Notes under the pieces: generated by a model | Databases searched by the model: none | The model's input: the letters and a program-made list of their open reading frames with translations, nothing else | Told to the model about the DNA's origin: nothing | In this document: positions 36,236 through 47,886 of the stretch, piece by piece | How positions within the stretch are numbered: the stretch's first letter is position 1 | Layout: each line of letters begins with the position of its first letter | Translations under genes and position numbers: made by a program | NCBI GenBank assembly: GCA_031835245.1 | Contig: JAVKOQ010000135.1 | Location: 80,212-144,211 of the forward strand | Direction of reading: 5' to 3' | Length of the DNA: 64,000 bases | From: Balamuthia mandrillaris | Lineage: Eukaryota; Discosea; Longamoebia; Balamuthiidae

Positions 36236-37592
36236 CTTTTCTCTTCCTCTTATCCTAATCTCTCTACCTGTACCTTGATATAGGAACTTCTCAAAGAAGA
36301 GATTGACAAAGACCAAGAGGAGCGAATCATGCAAGATCTTAGTCGCACCCTTTCTGAAGGTCCTGCCGGTACCATAGGACAATCGTCATCATCGGCTTCT
36401 TCTGCCGAAACAGGAACAAGAGAAGACAGTAACAGCAACAACAGCAACAAAAATAACGACAAGATCCTTCGGCGGGTGTTTAATGTGCTCAAAGCGTACT
36501 TGGTTCACTCAACACGGCAGGCCTCAAGCTCAGAAACTTCTTCCTCCTCTGCTTCCTCCCCTGCTGAATCTCTTCCCATCACTGCTGCCTCACTGGTGAC
36601 TTCCTATGCTCAAGGCATGAACTTTTTAGTTGTTATTTTAGTACAATTGGCGGATGAAGAGGTTCGTTTTTCTGTTTCTTTTTTTTTTTTTGTTTATTTC
36701 ATTTTGTGTTATGCTTATGACAAAGTGTTCTGTTGAATTCTATCCTATAGCTTGCCTTTTGGTTGTTTGTACAAATGATGTCAAAGTACTATATATGGGG
36801 CTTGTATCAGACAGGCACACCGGTGCTTACCGCCTGCTTGGCTCATTTCAAGAGCATGGTTGAGCGCATATTTCCTCGACTTAATAACCATTTTGTACGT
36901 TTTCTTGATCAATCTGCTCTCTCTCTCTCTCTCTCTCTCTCTCCCTGTTTCGTTTTATGCTCACTGCTCTACTCTTCCTTCTTTTCTATGCTATACTGGC
37001 ATTCTCCTCTCTCGACGCATTTTTTTTTCTCGTTGCTGTTTAACACAGGGAAAGGAAGGCATAGATGTGGAGATATTTGCCAACCGCTGGTTTTTAACCC
37101 TGTTCTCTTATAACTTTCCATTTGCGTTCGTACTGCGGGTTTGGGATATCTTTTGGGTGGAAGGGCTTGATTTTCTTGTCACCCTTGCTTTGGCTGTTCT
37201 TCATCATTATCAAGGTACCCAATCCGTCTTCTTGTGCTTGTGACTGTTCTGTGATTGTTCTTGTTCTTGTTATTGTTCTTCTTCTTCTCCTCCTCCTCCT
37301 TGTGCCTCTTGTTCTTGTCTTGTGACTGTTCTTGTGATTGTTCTTGTTCTTGTTCTTCTTCTCCTCCTTCATGGTTGTTTTCTGACTCTTGTATTCGTTT
37401 TGGCTGGCAGACAAACTGTTATCAATGCCATATTTTGAGGTGATGAGGTTCCTTACATCTTTGCCGGAGAAAGTGATCCGCCCACAAGCTCTCCTCAACA
37501 CCGCTCTCGGTTTCTTGCTCGACAAAGAGATGGACAACGACGAAGAGGAGCACCGACGCCTGCACAAAGAAGAAAGGGAAATCCTGGATTAA
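34967..37592 (+). CDS. FYVE zinc finger-TBC domain Rab GTPase-activating protein
   Basis: Exons: 34967-35051, 35140-35255, 35357-35378, 35614-35715, 35824-35951, 36064-36177, 36284-36661, 36751-36894, 37049-37214 and 37411-37592, giving 478 residues. The FYVE finger (PI3P and endosome binding) is assembled from three exons: CFWMDDKACTHCPLCESPF and YRRR, then a 22-nt microexon giving HHCRVCG, then VFCYNCSQEQV and RVCDLCYVRL. The basic RRRHHCRVCG patch is the PI3P pocket. The TBC domain follows: PLWQTISGTSL, then YAQGMNFLVVILVQL (the YxQGMN element with the catalytic Gln region), GLDFLVTLALAVLHHY. The IPxxxR arginine finger is not obvious. The predicted role is switching off a Rab on early endosomes. 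The start follows a TC-rich leader. Confidence 0.87.
35357..35378 (+). other. 22-nt microexon encoding the FYVE HHCRVCG motif
   Basis: Flanked by GACAG upstream and GTTTGC downstream. It restores RRR-HHCRVCG-GVFCYNC in phase between neighbouring exons. Skipping it would remove the PI3P-binding histidines and two zinc cysteines and shift the frame. Confidence 0.85.
35406..35562 (+). repeat. (TTGTTC)/(TTC)n array in FYVE-TBC intron 3
   Basis: Hexamer TTGTTC units grade into about 16 TTC triplets within the intron 35379-35613. Confidence 0.9.
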
Positions 37593-37646
37593 AACTGACC
37601 AATCAAAAATCAGAAATTAGGATCGATCTCATCTACTATCCGAATT

Positions 37647-37678
37647 CATGTCGTCCTGGAATTTATCGGGACGACATG
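37647..37678. promoter_or_regulatory. Inverted repeat CATGTCGTCC / GGACGACATG
   Basis: Perfect 10-bp arms, spacer 12 bp, 43 bp upstream of the cyclin start. The core matches the TGTCGTC element seen near other gene starts. Confidence 0.45.
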
Positions 37679-37720
37679 ATTAATTGTCCACAAAAAAACA
37701 AAACTGTTAAGAAAGAAAGA

Positions 37721-38543
37721 ATGGAAGGAGGAGATGAGATGTTTGCGGTGCGGCCAGAGACCCTCCTCAGAGCCACAACAGACAAGAGCACGGAGCGCTC
37801 CTCCGTCTCACTCGGGCAGGAGGCCTCGGAGGAGAACACAACGCATCCCCAACCACTGAACGACACCAAAAAGATCAAAAGCTACCTCGATCCAAACAAC
37901 TGGAGCGAAGCGGCGGGAGAGGCTCAGGGTCAAAGGAGGAGGCCTCAGGCGGCCTACACCCGCGCCACCACTCCCTTTCGTTTGGAGGAAAGAGCGGCAA
38001 CCAAAAAGTTGGACCCTATGGTGCCGTTGGACGCTGACACGGAGAGCCTGCTACGCTACTTTGGATGCAGTCTTATACGGCGCTGCGCTGTCTTGCTCCA
38101 AGTGTAAGTTCTTTCTTTCCTTCTTTCCTTCTTTCTTGTGCTCACTGCGCTTTTTTTTGTTGCTTCACTTTGAAGACCACAAGTCACAGCCGCCACTGCG
38201 CAAGTGTTCTTCCATCGGTTCTACCTGGTTCAATCCTTTAAGCTTTTTGACGTTGCTGTACGTGCATTCCTTTCCGCCTTCTCTGCTTCGATGCATATCT
38301 TCTCTCGTTCTCTTTTCGTCTCGTTCTCCGCTTCTCTGTTTCTCTGCTTCTCTCGTTCTCTGCTCTCTTTTATTCTCCCGTTCTCTCGTTCTCCACGTAA
38401 CAATGCCTCTCTTTAGTTGGTGGCTCAAAGCTGTTTGTATTTGGCTTGTAAGGCTGAAGAATCCCTTCGGAAGCTCCGAGATATCATCAACTGTGTCAAC
38501 TGTGTCCTCTATCCCTCCAGCCCTCCTCTTAAAATCGGCAAAG

Positions 38544-38592
<49 letters not shown>

Positions 38593-39405
38593 GTTTCTTT
38601 CGGTCTCAAGGCAAACAAATGGGAACTAGGAGTATTGGCTGATACGAGATGAAGTTGTGGCTTGCGAACAAATATTACTTCGGAGTTTGGCCTTTGAAGT
38701 CGCTGTGAGCCATCCTTACAAATACCTTCTCAACTACCTTCGTTCTTTGCGGGCCACCCCTGTCTTTGCTCAAGTTGCATGGAACTTGGTGAATGACTTG
38801 TAAGTAACTCCTTTCTTTGTCTTTTGTCTTCCTATGTCTTTTTATTCTTTGCTCTGTCTTCTCGTGTCCTTCTTACTTCATTCTTCTTTCTGTTCTCTCT
38901 TATTATATCTGTTCACCTTGCAAAATGCAGATACTACATTCCTTTGTGCATAGACAAACAATACTCCTCTCCCACTTTTGCCTGTTCAGCCATCTATCTC
39001 GCCTCTCTCTTCCTACAAGACACCCTAGATGCTCTTCCTCAGCTCGCATCTTCTCTATCTTCTTCCTCTGCTTCTCCCACGTCAAACGGCCGCTCTTCTC
39101 CTTCTCCCCCTCCGAGTTCTTCAGATACAAACAATCAACAACAACAATCGAACGAAAGCAATCCACGAACGCGTTGGTGGGAATGGTTTGACGTTCGGTT
39201 GGATGACATGAGCGCCGTGAGCGAGGCCATCACGGAGGCCCTGGAGACCTTTCGCAGCCTGCCCTTCGACGTGGCCATGGACATGTACAACAGCTTCATC
39301 GCGGAGTACCACCCTCCGGCCGTTCTCTCCTTGGTCGCGCTCGTGGCTCCGCCTCCGTCCGCTGCTGCTTCGCCGTCTTCTTCTCGGGCATCTCCTTCCT
39401 ATTAG
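37721..39405 (+). CDS. Cyclin L-like protein
   Basis: Exons 37721-38103, 38176-38257, 38417-38542, 38630-38799 and 38931-39405 give 411 residues. Two cyclin folds are present. The first is SLIRRCAVLLQVPQVTAATA, QVFFHRFYLVQSFKLFDVA, LVAQSCLYLACKAEESLRKL and RDIINCVN; the PQV.ATAQV.FHRF and RDVIN-type signatures are those of cyclins L/K. The second is FEVAVSHPYKYLLNYLRSL, VAWNLVNDLYYIPLCID and SAIYLASLFL. Cyclin L partners CDK11 in transcription and splicing control. The Arg/Ser-rich tail of animal cyclin L is missing and a Ser-rich insert splits the second fold. The donor at 38258 was chosen because FDVALVAQS then aligns without a gap. An in-frame ATG at 37676 overlaps the upstream inverted repeat. 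Confidence 0.82.
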
Positions 39406-39693
39406 ATTGGATTTTACCCCGCAACTCTTATCATAATATGTCCTAGTTCATATGTTCACATTTGATGGCTAATATGACGATTAAATTTAACCTAATAGTC
39501 TATCCTAACTAATACGTCAAACACTAATGAGCTAGTAACATTGTGGAAAACAAAACCTATTATGATTAATTAAAAATCTAATAGAGTTGCTTGTTATCTA
39601 ATAGGGTGATTTCGTGGAAACACGTCACCATAGAAAAAAGAAATATAAATTTTTTTATTTGAAAGAAAACGATAAACAAAAAATTGAAACAGA

Positions 39694-40058
39694 ATGGAGA
39701 GCGTGGTACCGCGGAGAGGCCAGCAACAACGCCCACGGCCGGAGAATGTGGGCATTTTGGCCATGGAGATCTATTTTCCGAGCACCTTTGTCTCACAAAC
39801 CGATCTAGGTACGCGCTTCCATCCTGGATCATTATTATTTTTTTTTTTCGTCCTCATCGCTAGGGTACGTTCACCTCTCAAACTTAAATAAACAAAAATA
39901 GAAAACTTTGATAGAGTGGGAAGTGGCAAATACACGCAAGGGCTGGGGCAAGTCAACCTCGCGTTCTGTGGTGACAACGAAGACATCAACTCCATTTGTC
40001 TTACTGGTTTGTTTGTTTGTTTGTTTTTTTTTAATCATTCTCATCTGTCGCTTTTGTT

Positions 40059-40121
<63 letters not shown>

Positions 40122-42032
40122 TTTTTCTTTTTTTTTTCGTTTCTTTTTCTATTTTCATATTTTTTTTATTTTTTTTAATTATTTTATTTTATATTTATAT
40201 TTATATTTAAAAATGTTGTTCCATTGTCTGTGCTTTCTTTCGTGCAGCTGTTTCTTCTTTGTTGGAGAAGTATGGAGTGAGCCCCGCAAACATCGGCCGA
40301 TTGGAGGTAGGAACGGAAACCATTGTGGACAAATCCAAGTCCGTGAAAACGGTCTTGATGCAGCTCTTTGAGGAGTCTGGCAACACCTCCATCGAAGGTA
40401 CAATCCCTTCCTTTCTGCATTTGTTGTTCTATCCTCATGTTCTCATTCTTCTCGTGCTTGTTCTTGTTGTTCTTTCTTCTTTATTCGTTCTTCTTTCTTC
40501 TTTCTTCTTTCTTCTTTCTTCTTTCTTCTTTCTTCTTCTTCATTCATTGACAACGAGTGCCATAGGCATTGACACAACGAACGCATGCTATGGAGGCACG
40601 GCAGCCTTGTTCAATGCAGTCAATTGGGTGGAGAGCAGTTGGTGGGATGGAAGGCTGGCCATCGTGGTGGCCGGAGACATTGCTGTCTATCCTCGTGGAC
40701 CAGCACGCCCTACCGGTGGGTGTGGCGTCATAGCCATGCTCGTGGGACCTGATGCTCCTCTTGTTCTCGAAACTGGTTAGTCTTCTTTTTGGTTAAAGTT
40801 TAAACCATTAGAGAATGAGAGAACAAAAGAGGTGAAAATAGAAAGGGAGAGCAATTGTGAAAGACAACTGATACGAACTTCTACTTTCTGTAGGACTGAA
40901 TGGAACGCACATGGAGAATGCATGGGACTTTTACAAACCTCGATTATCTTCAGAGTATCCCTTGGTGGATGGTCGGTTGTCCATCAGTTGTTACTTGAAG
41001 TCTTTGGACTTGAGCTATCAACGCTATCGCCAGAAATATGAACAAAAGGTGGGACAACAAATATCTCTTTGGCTTGCTGCATCAGTATGCTAACTTCAAG
41101 TTCCTTTCTTTTTATTTTTTCCTTTTCACTCTGCAGCACCGAACTAGGTTCAGCTTACTAGACGCCGATTTCGCAATATTTCACCAACCGTACCGCAAGT
41201 TGGTTATCAAGTCCGTTGCTAGATTGGTTAGTTGCCTTTTTTTTTCTTTCCGTTTCTGCTTCTTTCTCATGGTTGCTCTTCCGCGTACATAAAATAGCTG
41301 TACAACGACTTTCTGCAAAATCCCAGTAGACCCGAATTCGCCTCTGAAGAAATACAAAAGTACAAAACAATACCTCAGGAGAAAACTTACCTCGACCGAA
41401 ACTTGGAAACCATTTTCCTGAAACTCAGCAAAGAGGTCTATCAGTCCAAAGTGGAGGCTGGCACGCAAGTCAGCGCTCAAATAGGAAATGCTTATACTGC
41501 ATCGCTCTATGTGGGCCTCTTGTCCCTTATCACTGAAAAAGCTACTGAAGAATTGGTTCGTTCTCTCGTTTCTTTGTCATGTTCGTTATTGTTTAACGAT
41601 ATCTAATTCTCCACTGGATTTTTTAAAAAAGTTAGGGAAACGCATAATGATGTTCTCATATGGAAGCGGCTCTGCATCAACTCTCTTCTCTATTGTTTCG
41701 AGGCATAGTTCTGTGTTTACTTTGGACGACATTAGACAAAAGGCTGACGTTCAGCGCAGACTTAGACAACGACGTGCCATCTCTGCTGAAGAGTTTACCA
41801 ATGTACCTTTCCTGCCGCCTTTCTTTTTAGGCCATCTCTCATATTTCTTCTTGCTTCTTTCTTTACCTAGACGATGGCATTACGAGAAGCATCACACAAT
41901 GCTCACGACTACACCCCAATAACTTCTGAGGAATGGTTATTTCCATCCTCTTTCTACTTGACAAAAATTGACTCGAAGCACCGCAGAGTTTACAAACGCA
42001 AACAAGGTGGTTTCACTTCAGCTGCTCTCTAA
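39694..42032 (+). CDS. HMGCS: Hydroxymethylglutaryl-CoA synthase
   Basis: Exons: 39694-39808, 39902-40006, 40248-40397, 40566-40775, 40894-41048, 41137-41226, 41298-41555, 41632-41802 and 41871-42032, giving 471 residues. It condenses acetyl-CoA with acetoacetyl-CoA to HMG-CoA, the entry step of the mevalonate/sterol pathway. The catalytic Cys is in [19 protein letters not shown], the general base Glu is expected in [15 protein letters not shown], and the His in [37 protein letters not shown] and [19 protein letters not shown] are further signatures. Length is that of the cytosolic enzyme and there is no evident mitochondrial presequence, so a cytosolic location is inferred. Confidence 0.95.
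40057..40125 (+). repeat. (TTTA)n array in HMG-CoA synthase intron 2
   Basis: About 16 TTTA units inside the intron 40007-40247, followed by T-rich sequence up to the AG. Confidence 0.95.
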
Positions 42033-42056
42033 TTTATTTATTAAATACATCTCCTT

Positions 42057-42093
<37 letters not shown>

Positions 42094-42176
42094 GGGCCAC
42101 GATCGAACAATATAAAGCTATATCTACAAACAAACGAAATACACCACCAAGCGACTCGTTTTTGAGTGTTTTTCCA

Positions 42177-43317
42177 CTACGGGAGGTATCCCGCTGCTTC
42201 CATTGCTCGTATCTCTTCCTCCAATCTCCTTTCCTCCGCTTCCATTCTTGCCAGCTTTTCTTGCAGCGAAAGACCTTCCTCTTCCTCTTCGTCATCTTCT
42301 TCGTTTTCATCATCTTCGTCTTCATTCAAAGATACTTCTTCACCCTCTCCTTCTATATGTGGAGGATGATCCATTGCTACAACAGATTCTCCTTCCAACC
42401 ATCTTTCTTCTTCAGCTTCATCTTCCTCGTGATCAACTTGTTCTTCTTCTATTATGGGCTCCATCATTCGACTTTCGTGTCGATTCATCGTTAAAGCAGA
42501 GGAGGAGAAAGAAGCAGACGAAGAGGAAGAGGAAGAGGAAGTAGAGGTAGAACGTGACGGTGTCAAAGAAGAACGGGGCATAAGAATGCTTGCCCTTCGA
42601 CTGTACGAAGAAGAACGAGGAGTATAGGGAGAGACTGACGCAAATGCAGAGAAAAGAGCAGCCGATGGACTCAGTGCCTCCAGCGAAGTCCATCCACCTT
42701 CAGAGGTGGAAGAAAACGGCGACTGAAAAGATGGATGTAAGGTATTTCTTCGCATCATGCTTGTTGGCGTAACCACCGAAGGAGAAGAGACAGTTGAATG
42801 GTTTTGTTGTTCGACAAAAGAAGAAGCAAGAGGAGAGAAGGAAGAAGCAATGGGAGAAGACGTTGAGGTGGTTGTTGAAGTTGGGGGAAAGAGTGTGGCT
42901 CGACGCTGGTGAAGATGTTGTTGACGACGCGGAGTAGTTGCCATCAAGGCATCCGGCACTTGGCCCATTCTAGTCGCTCGGATGGAAGAACGAGAGGCGG
43001 CTGCCTCTGAGCGTGGAGTAAACAACGTCTTTCTGGGAGCCGCAACAGCACGAGATTCTTCTTCATGGTGATGCTGTGGAATACGACGAAAGCTTTTTGT
43101 TGAGGAGATGGTGGAAGAAGAAGAAGAGGAAGGATGATTGTAACGAATGGCGCTCGGTGTTTTGGATGTGGAGCAAGACTGATGAGAGGAAGCGTTTGCG
43201 GTTACGTTGGTCTTCTTTTTGGGGTGTTGACGAACGCGAAGAGCGCCGTAAAAGATGGAGGACCTTTTGTGATGTTCCATTTCCTATTTTTGTTTTTGTG
43301 TTGCAAAAGAGAATGAG

Positions 43318-43355
<38 letters not shown>

Positions 43356-43799
43356 AGAGCAAACCTCTTTTTGAAGTCGATCTTGTTCAAAGCGGGAAAG
43401 GTTTGCGTCCACATCACCCACGAAACCATTGTCAACCACTTCACTGCTTCTCTCCGCTGTGGAAGCTACCGTAGTAGAAGTGTTCAAGGAACGAAGCTTC
43501 TTGGAAGACGCTTCAGCACGAAGATGAGAGGCTTTGGTGGAGAAGTTGGTTTGAACACGTTTGTTGGAGGTGTTGTGGACGGTGGCATATCTCTTGTTCT
43601 CCTTGGCGGTGGAAGGGACGGTGGTCGTTGTTGTTGTTCGTTTGGGCTTGCCTCTATCTCAACAAAAAAAAAAATGAGACACTCAGCAAGAGAAAAAAAA
43701 AAACAAAAAGAGAGGAAGAAAGAAAAAAACCAATGAGACGTACAGTTTAACTCTTTGAGGAGGTTGGGCATACACCGGAAGTCTTCCTGGAGTCGCCAT
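42177..43799 (-). CDS. Disordered Ser/Glu-rich protein with C-terminal coiled coil, unknown function
   Basis: Exons 43744-43799, 43365-43653 and 42177-43283 join in phase to give 483 residues. The N-terminus is basic and Thr-rich (ATPGRLPVYAQPPQRVKLGK) with a KEN tripeptide in STAKENKRYAT, the form of an APC/C degron. The middle is a long Ser/Arg/Pro-rich stretch with many SP/TP sites. The C-terminus is acidic and then a coiled coil (LQEKLARMEAEERRLEEEI). I do not recognise the family. The KEN box and SP/TP density would fit a cell-cycle-regulated protein, but both also arise by chance in disordered sequence. Confidence 0.65.
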
Positions 43800-44156
43800 G
43801 TTTTTTTTTTTATAAAAAAAGTTGATAGAGAGAGAAGCCTTAGCAAATACGCTTCGTTCGCTTCTATCTGTTTTTCTCAGTTCGAAACAATTACAAAAAA
43901 AAAATCTATCACTTTCTCCGACGGACGTTTAACGACTAGTTCTAACGGACAAAAAAAAAGCGGGAAACTCGAAAGTGTCAACTATTGTTAAAATTATTGA
44001 ATTTTTGTCGATTTTATGACAGGACCCGATAAAATGGATAATTGTTGTTGGAAGGAAACCAATGCCGATTATTATCGATTTGAGTTTCTGTTTTTCGTGT
44101 CGTCACGAGGTATTATAAGAGTTTAATATAAATTGTCAAAAAAAAAATTTAAGAAG
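43800..44156. promoter_or_regulatory. Divergent promoter region, disordered protein / NAD kinase
   Basis: AT-rich 357 bp. TCGTGTCGTCACGA at 44095-44108 (5-bp inverted arms, TGTCGTC core) is 49 bp upstream of the NAD kinase ATG. No exon was seen. Confidence 0.45.
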
Positions 44157-46258
44157 ATGGAAGAGCCGGCCGCAACGTCAGCCATGAAGCAGCGGAGCAT
44201 GGCGTTGGGCGCTTACGGCCTTACGTGGCGAGAACCTCCCACCTCCGTTCTATTAGTTCACAACCGGCACTCGCCTCACCTTTTGGACCCGCTTCGAGAG
44301 ATTGCAGAGTACATACATTTTGTCTTTCTTTCTTTTTTTCGTTGATCGATCAATCGATGGATTGATTTATTTTTTTTTCTCTCTCCAGATGGTTGGTTCA
44401 AGAGAAGAAAATGAATGTTTACGTGAAACCTCGCACGCATAAACTTTTTCCTCACCTTTTATGCTTTGGTAAGACTTTCGCTTTCTCTTTTTCTTTTTTT
44501 CAGATTTTTTATTATTTATTTTTCATGCAGAAAGAAAATCGCAGCAGCCCGAAATAGATTTGGTGATTTGCCTGGGCGGGGATGGAACGGTCCTGCACAC
44601 CATCTCGCTCTTTCAGGACAGGGTGCCTCCCACCATGTGCTTCAACCTGGGCTCTTTGGGCTTTCTCACCCCATTCGGTAAATTCCTCCTTTTCATTTTC
44701 ATTTTACTTTTTACTTTTGCTTTATATGTTTTTCTTTTTTCTTTTCATTTTTTTTTGTATTTTTGTCTTATCTTTTCTCTTTCTTCTCTTTCTCGTCTCT
44801 CTTTCTCTCGTTCTCGCTTTCTCGATTTCTCTTTCTCTTTCGTCGTTTCTCTTTCTCTTTCGTCGTTTCTCTTTCTCTTTCTCTTTCTGTTTCTCTTTCG
44901 TCGTTTCTCTTTCTCTTCTTTCGTCGTTTCTGTTTCTCTTTCGTCGTTTCTCTTTCGTCGTTTCTCTTTCTCTTCTTTCTTTGCTGTTTTTTTGTTTCGC
45001 TTTCCCATCTTTTCTGGTTGTTTGTGTTGCGTTTCCTTTTCATTGCTTATTCGTAACTTTTCTTTTGGCTAATTATTTGAACAACAAATGTAGAATTCGG
45101 AGAAGGAACGAAGCAAGAGATAGAGCGAGTGTTGGAGGGAAAGAGCTGTGCTATTCTTCGAATGCGACTCGTTTGTTCCATATTTCGTCGTGGTTCTTCC
45201 ATTCCAGAAAGTCGAGTCAGGTTCTCTCCCCTTCTCTCTTCTCTCTCGTTTGCGTCTATCATTCTTTTTCTCCCCCATCACTAAACAGCAATCTGCTGCT
45301 TTCGTACAGAGTGTTAAACGAGGTGGTTATAACGCGAGGCAACTCTCCATACCTTACAAACTTGGAATGCTACTGTGATGGCAGCAGCATTACCACTGTG
45401 CAAGCCGATGGCATCATTGTTGCAACAGCCACTGGCTCCACCGCTTACTCCTTATCTGCTGGTGGTCCTCTTCTTCATCCTTCCGTATGTAATCTCTCTG
45501 CTCTCTGCTCTCTGCTCTCTGCTCTCTGCTCTCTTCTCTTCTCTCTCTTCTCTCTTCTCTCTTCTCTCTTCTCTCCTCTTCTCTCTTCTCTCCTCTTCTC
45601 TCTTCTCTTCTCTCTCTTCCTCTGAAATGCACTCAAAATGGCGGTTGATAATAGATCCCAGCGATTTTATTTACTCCTATTTGCCCGCATTCGCTATCAT
45701 TCCGGCCGGTTATCCTTCCTGCTACCGCAAACCTTTCCATTCAGGTATTGTGAAGAAAGAGCAACAACAAGGAGAGAGAGCAAGAAAGCATGTTGATGAA
45801 ATGTTTTGCTGTTTAAAAAGGTTCCGCCAGATAGTCGGAGTTCGGCGATGGTCCAATTTGATGGAAAGAAGAACGTTGAACTAGCGCAAGGAGATACCGT
45901 AAGCATATCCATGTCTTACTACCCAGCTCCAGCCATCACACCCACCTCACAAACTCACCATTGGTTCCGACAATTAGGTTTAGTTTCTCTCTCCTCCTCC
46001 TCCTCCTCCTCCTCTCTCTCTCTCTCTCTCTCTCTCTCGTTCTTTTCTTTATTGACTTCGTTTAAAGCCAACAAATTAGGCTGGAATGTACGCATGCGAC
46101 AGGAAGGGCTCAACACAGATACCCAACAAACCCCATTTTATACCTCCGGAATTAACATCAACGGTAATGATGGTGGCAAAAATGGTCAACAGCGTTTGCG
46201 GCTAAGTTCGGCGTGGAAAGAACGGATGGTTCCTCTCGCTGAACGAAGTCAGTTATAA
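44157..46258 (+). CDS. NADK: NAD kinase
   Basis: Exons: 44157-44308, 44389-44468, 44531-44677, 45094-45220, 45310-45484, 45655-45744, 45821-45977 and 46068-46258, giving 372 residues. It phosphorylates NAD+ to NADP+ with ATP. The GGDGT motif is in [19 protein letters not shown]; the NE motif in [19 protein letters not shown]; the conserved Gly-rich segment is [20 protein letters not shown], followed by GPLLHPSIPAILLTPICPHS. All substrate-binding motifs are intact. There is no clear targeting peptide; the N-terminus is short, as in cytosolic enzymes. Several introns (44678-45093, 45485-45654) are filled with CT-rich microsatellites. Confidence 0.95.
45489..45616 (+). repeat. (CTCTGCT)n and (TCTCTT)n array in NAD kinase intron 5
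   Basis: Several CTCTGCT units and then CTCTT-type units occupy most of the intron 45485-45654. Confidence 0.9.
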
Positions 46259-46335
46259 GGGAGGGAAAGAGATGGCGAGAAGAGAAAAAAATAAAGCCAA
46301 TTGTAGAGTCACTTGGGAAAAGGAGAAACAAACTT

Positions 46336-47850
46336 TTAGGCTTGTTGTGGCTGTTGCGTTCCTTTCTTCTTTCTTCGCACTCTTTTTTTCTTTGCCTGTT
46401 GGTCGTCGTTGCTGTGGTTGTCTTGTTGCCGTTGACTGCCTTCGCTCTGTTGTTCTTTTTGCTTTTTCTCTGGTTGTTGTTGCTCAGGAGCTTTTTCTTC
46501 GCCGTTCTTATTGTTGTCCTCTGTCTTTTTCTTCTTTCTCTGACGCTTTTTCTTTTGCTTTTGTCCTGCTTCTTCTCCCCCTTTTTGTTGTTGTGGTTTT
46601 TCTTCCTTCTTCTGTTCTGGTTGTTCTTCACCAAAGCTAGGAAAAGCGGTATCTTCTCTACGTTTACGTACATCACTTACGTTCATTCCTTTTCCATTCA
46701 CTATCACAAACTCTTTCTTTTCTTTCTGCTTCTTGGCTTTCTTTTCCTTGTCCTTTTCTTTCTTCGCCACTTCTTTCTCTTTCTCGTTTTCTTCCTGTTC
46801 TTCCTTTTGTTCGTCGTCCTTCATTTGTCCTCGTTTTCTTTTCTTCTTATTTCTCTCACGTTTTTTCTCGGCAATGTCTACGTCTCTGTAGGGTGCCAAC
46901 TTCTTCAACGAGATATGTCGGTTCAGTTCCTTGTCGTCCTTTTCGATGATGTCGTGGATAGTCATACCATAAGCGGATGGTTTCACTTGCCGATACTTGA
47001 AGCGACATCCTATCTCTCCTGCGATGACGTCTTCATAGTTAAGTTGGTAGTACTGTTGCAAGTACTCCTCGAGGCTTTTGGCTTTTTGTGCGTTGTTCTC
47101 GGACTCCATTTCTTCTTCTTGTTCTTCTTGTTCTTCTTGTTCTTCGTCTTGATCGTTTTCTTCATCGTCTTCTTGTTGAACCCGTTTTTTAACTTGGTCT
47201 TTACGATTCTTGGAGAGCAGGCTACGAACGGAAAGGTTGCCGTCTTCATCCTCCTCAAAGGCATCATCATCATCATCATCCCACGTTGGTTTTTCGTCGT
47301 CCTTTAAAAAAATGGTTATATATGCGCATTTTCACATAAAGGAGAGCAAGAGATACCTCTTCATTGTAATACTCATCGTCAAACATGGCTTGCATTTTCC
47401 TTTCATGTTCTTCTGGGTCGAACTCTTCTTCAAAGTCTTCTTCGGTGAAAGCCACCTCTAATATTTTAAAAAAATCATAGAATTGGTGAGAAAAGAAGCT
47501 ACAAGCAAGAAAGAACAAAAAAACTCACTTTCAGTGCCGCTGGTTTGTCGCAATTTTTCGAGTTGCTTGTTGTACTCTTCCTTCAACAAGTTCTTCAGAC
47601 GCTTCAGCTCTTCCTCTTTGTGGACCTTTTCTTTCTTCTTTTTCTCTTTATGCTTTTCTCTCGCTCTCTTTCGCTTGTCTGATTTTGGTCTGTTTTAAGA
47701 GGGAGAAGGTTAAAGAGAGAAAGTTCATGCAAGAAAATAACAGCTGTAATAAAACGTACTTTCGTACTGAGTCAGGAATCTCTCTCGGGTGTGTAACGAT
47801 TTCGGAGCTCCCCCTATTGTAGAAAAAACAAATGAGTAAAGATGAAATAC

Positions 47851-47886
<36 letters not shown>

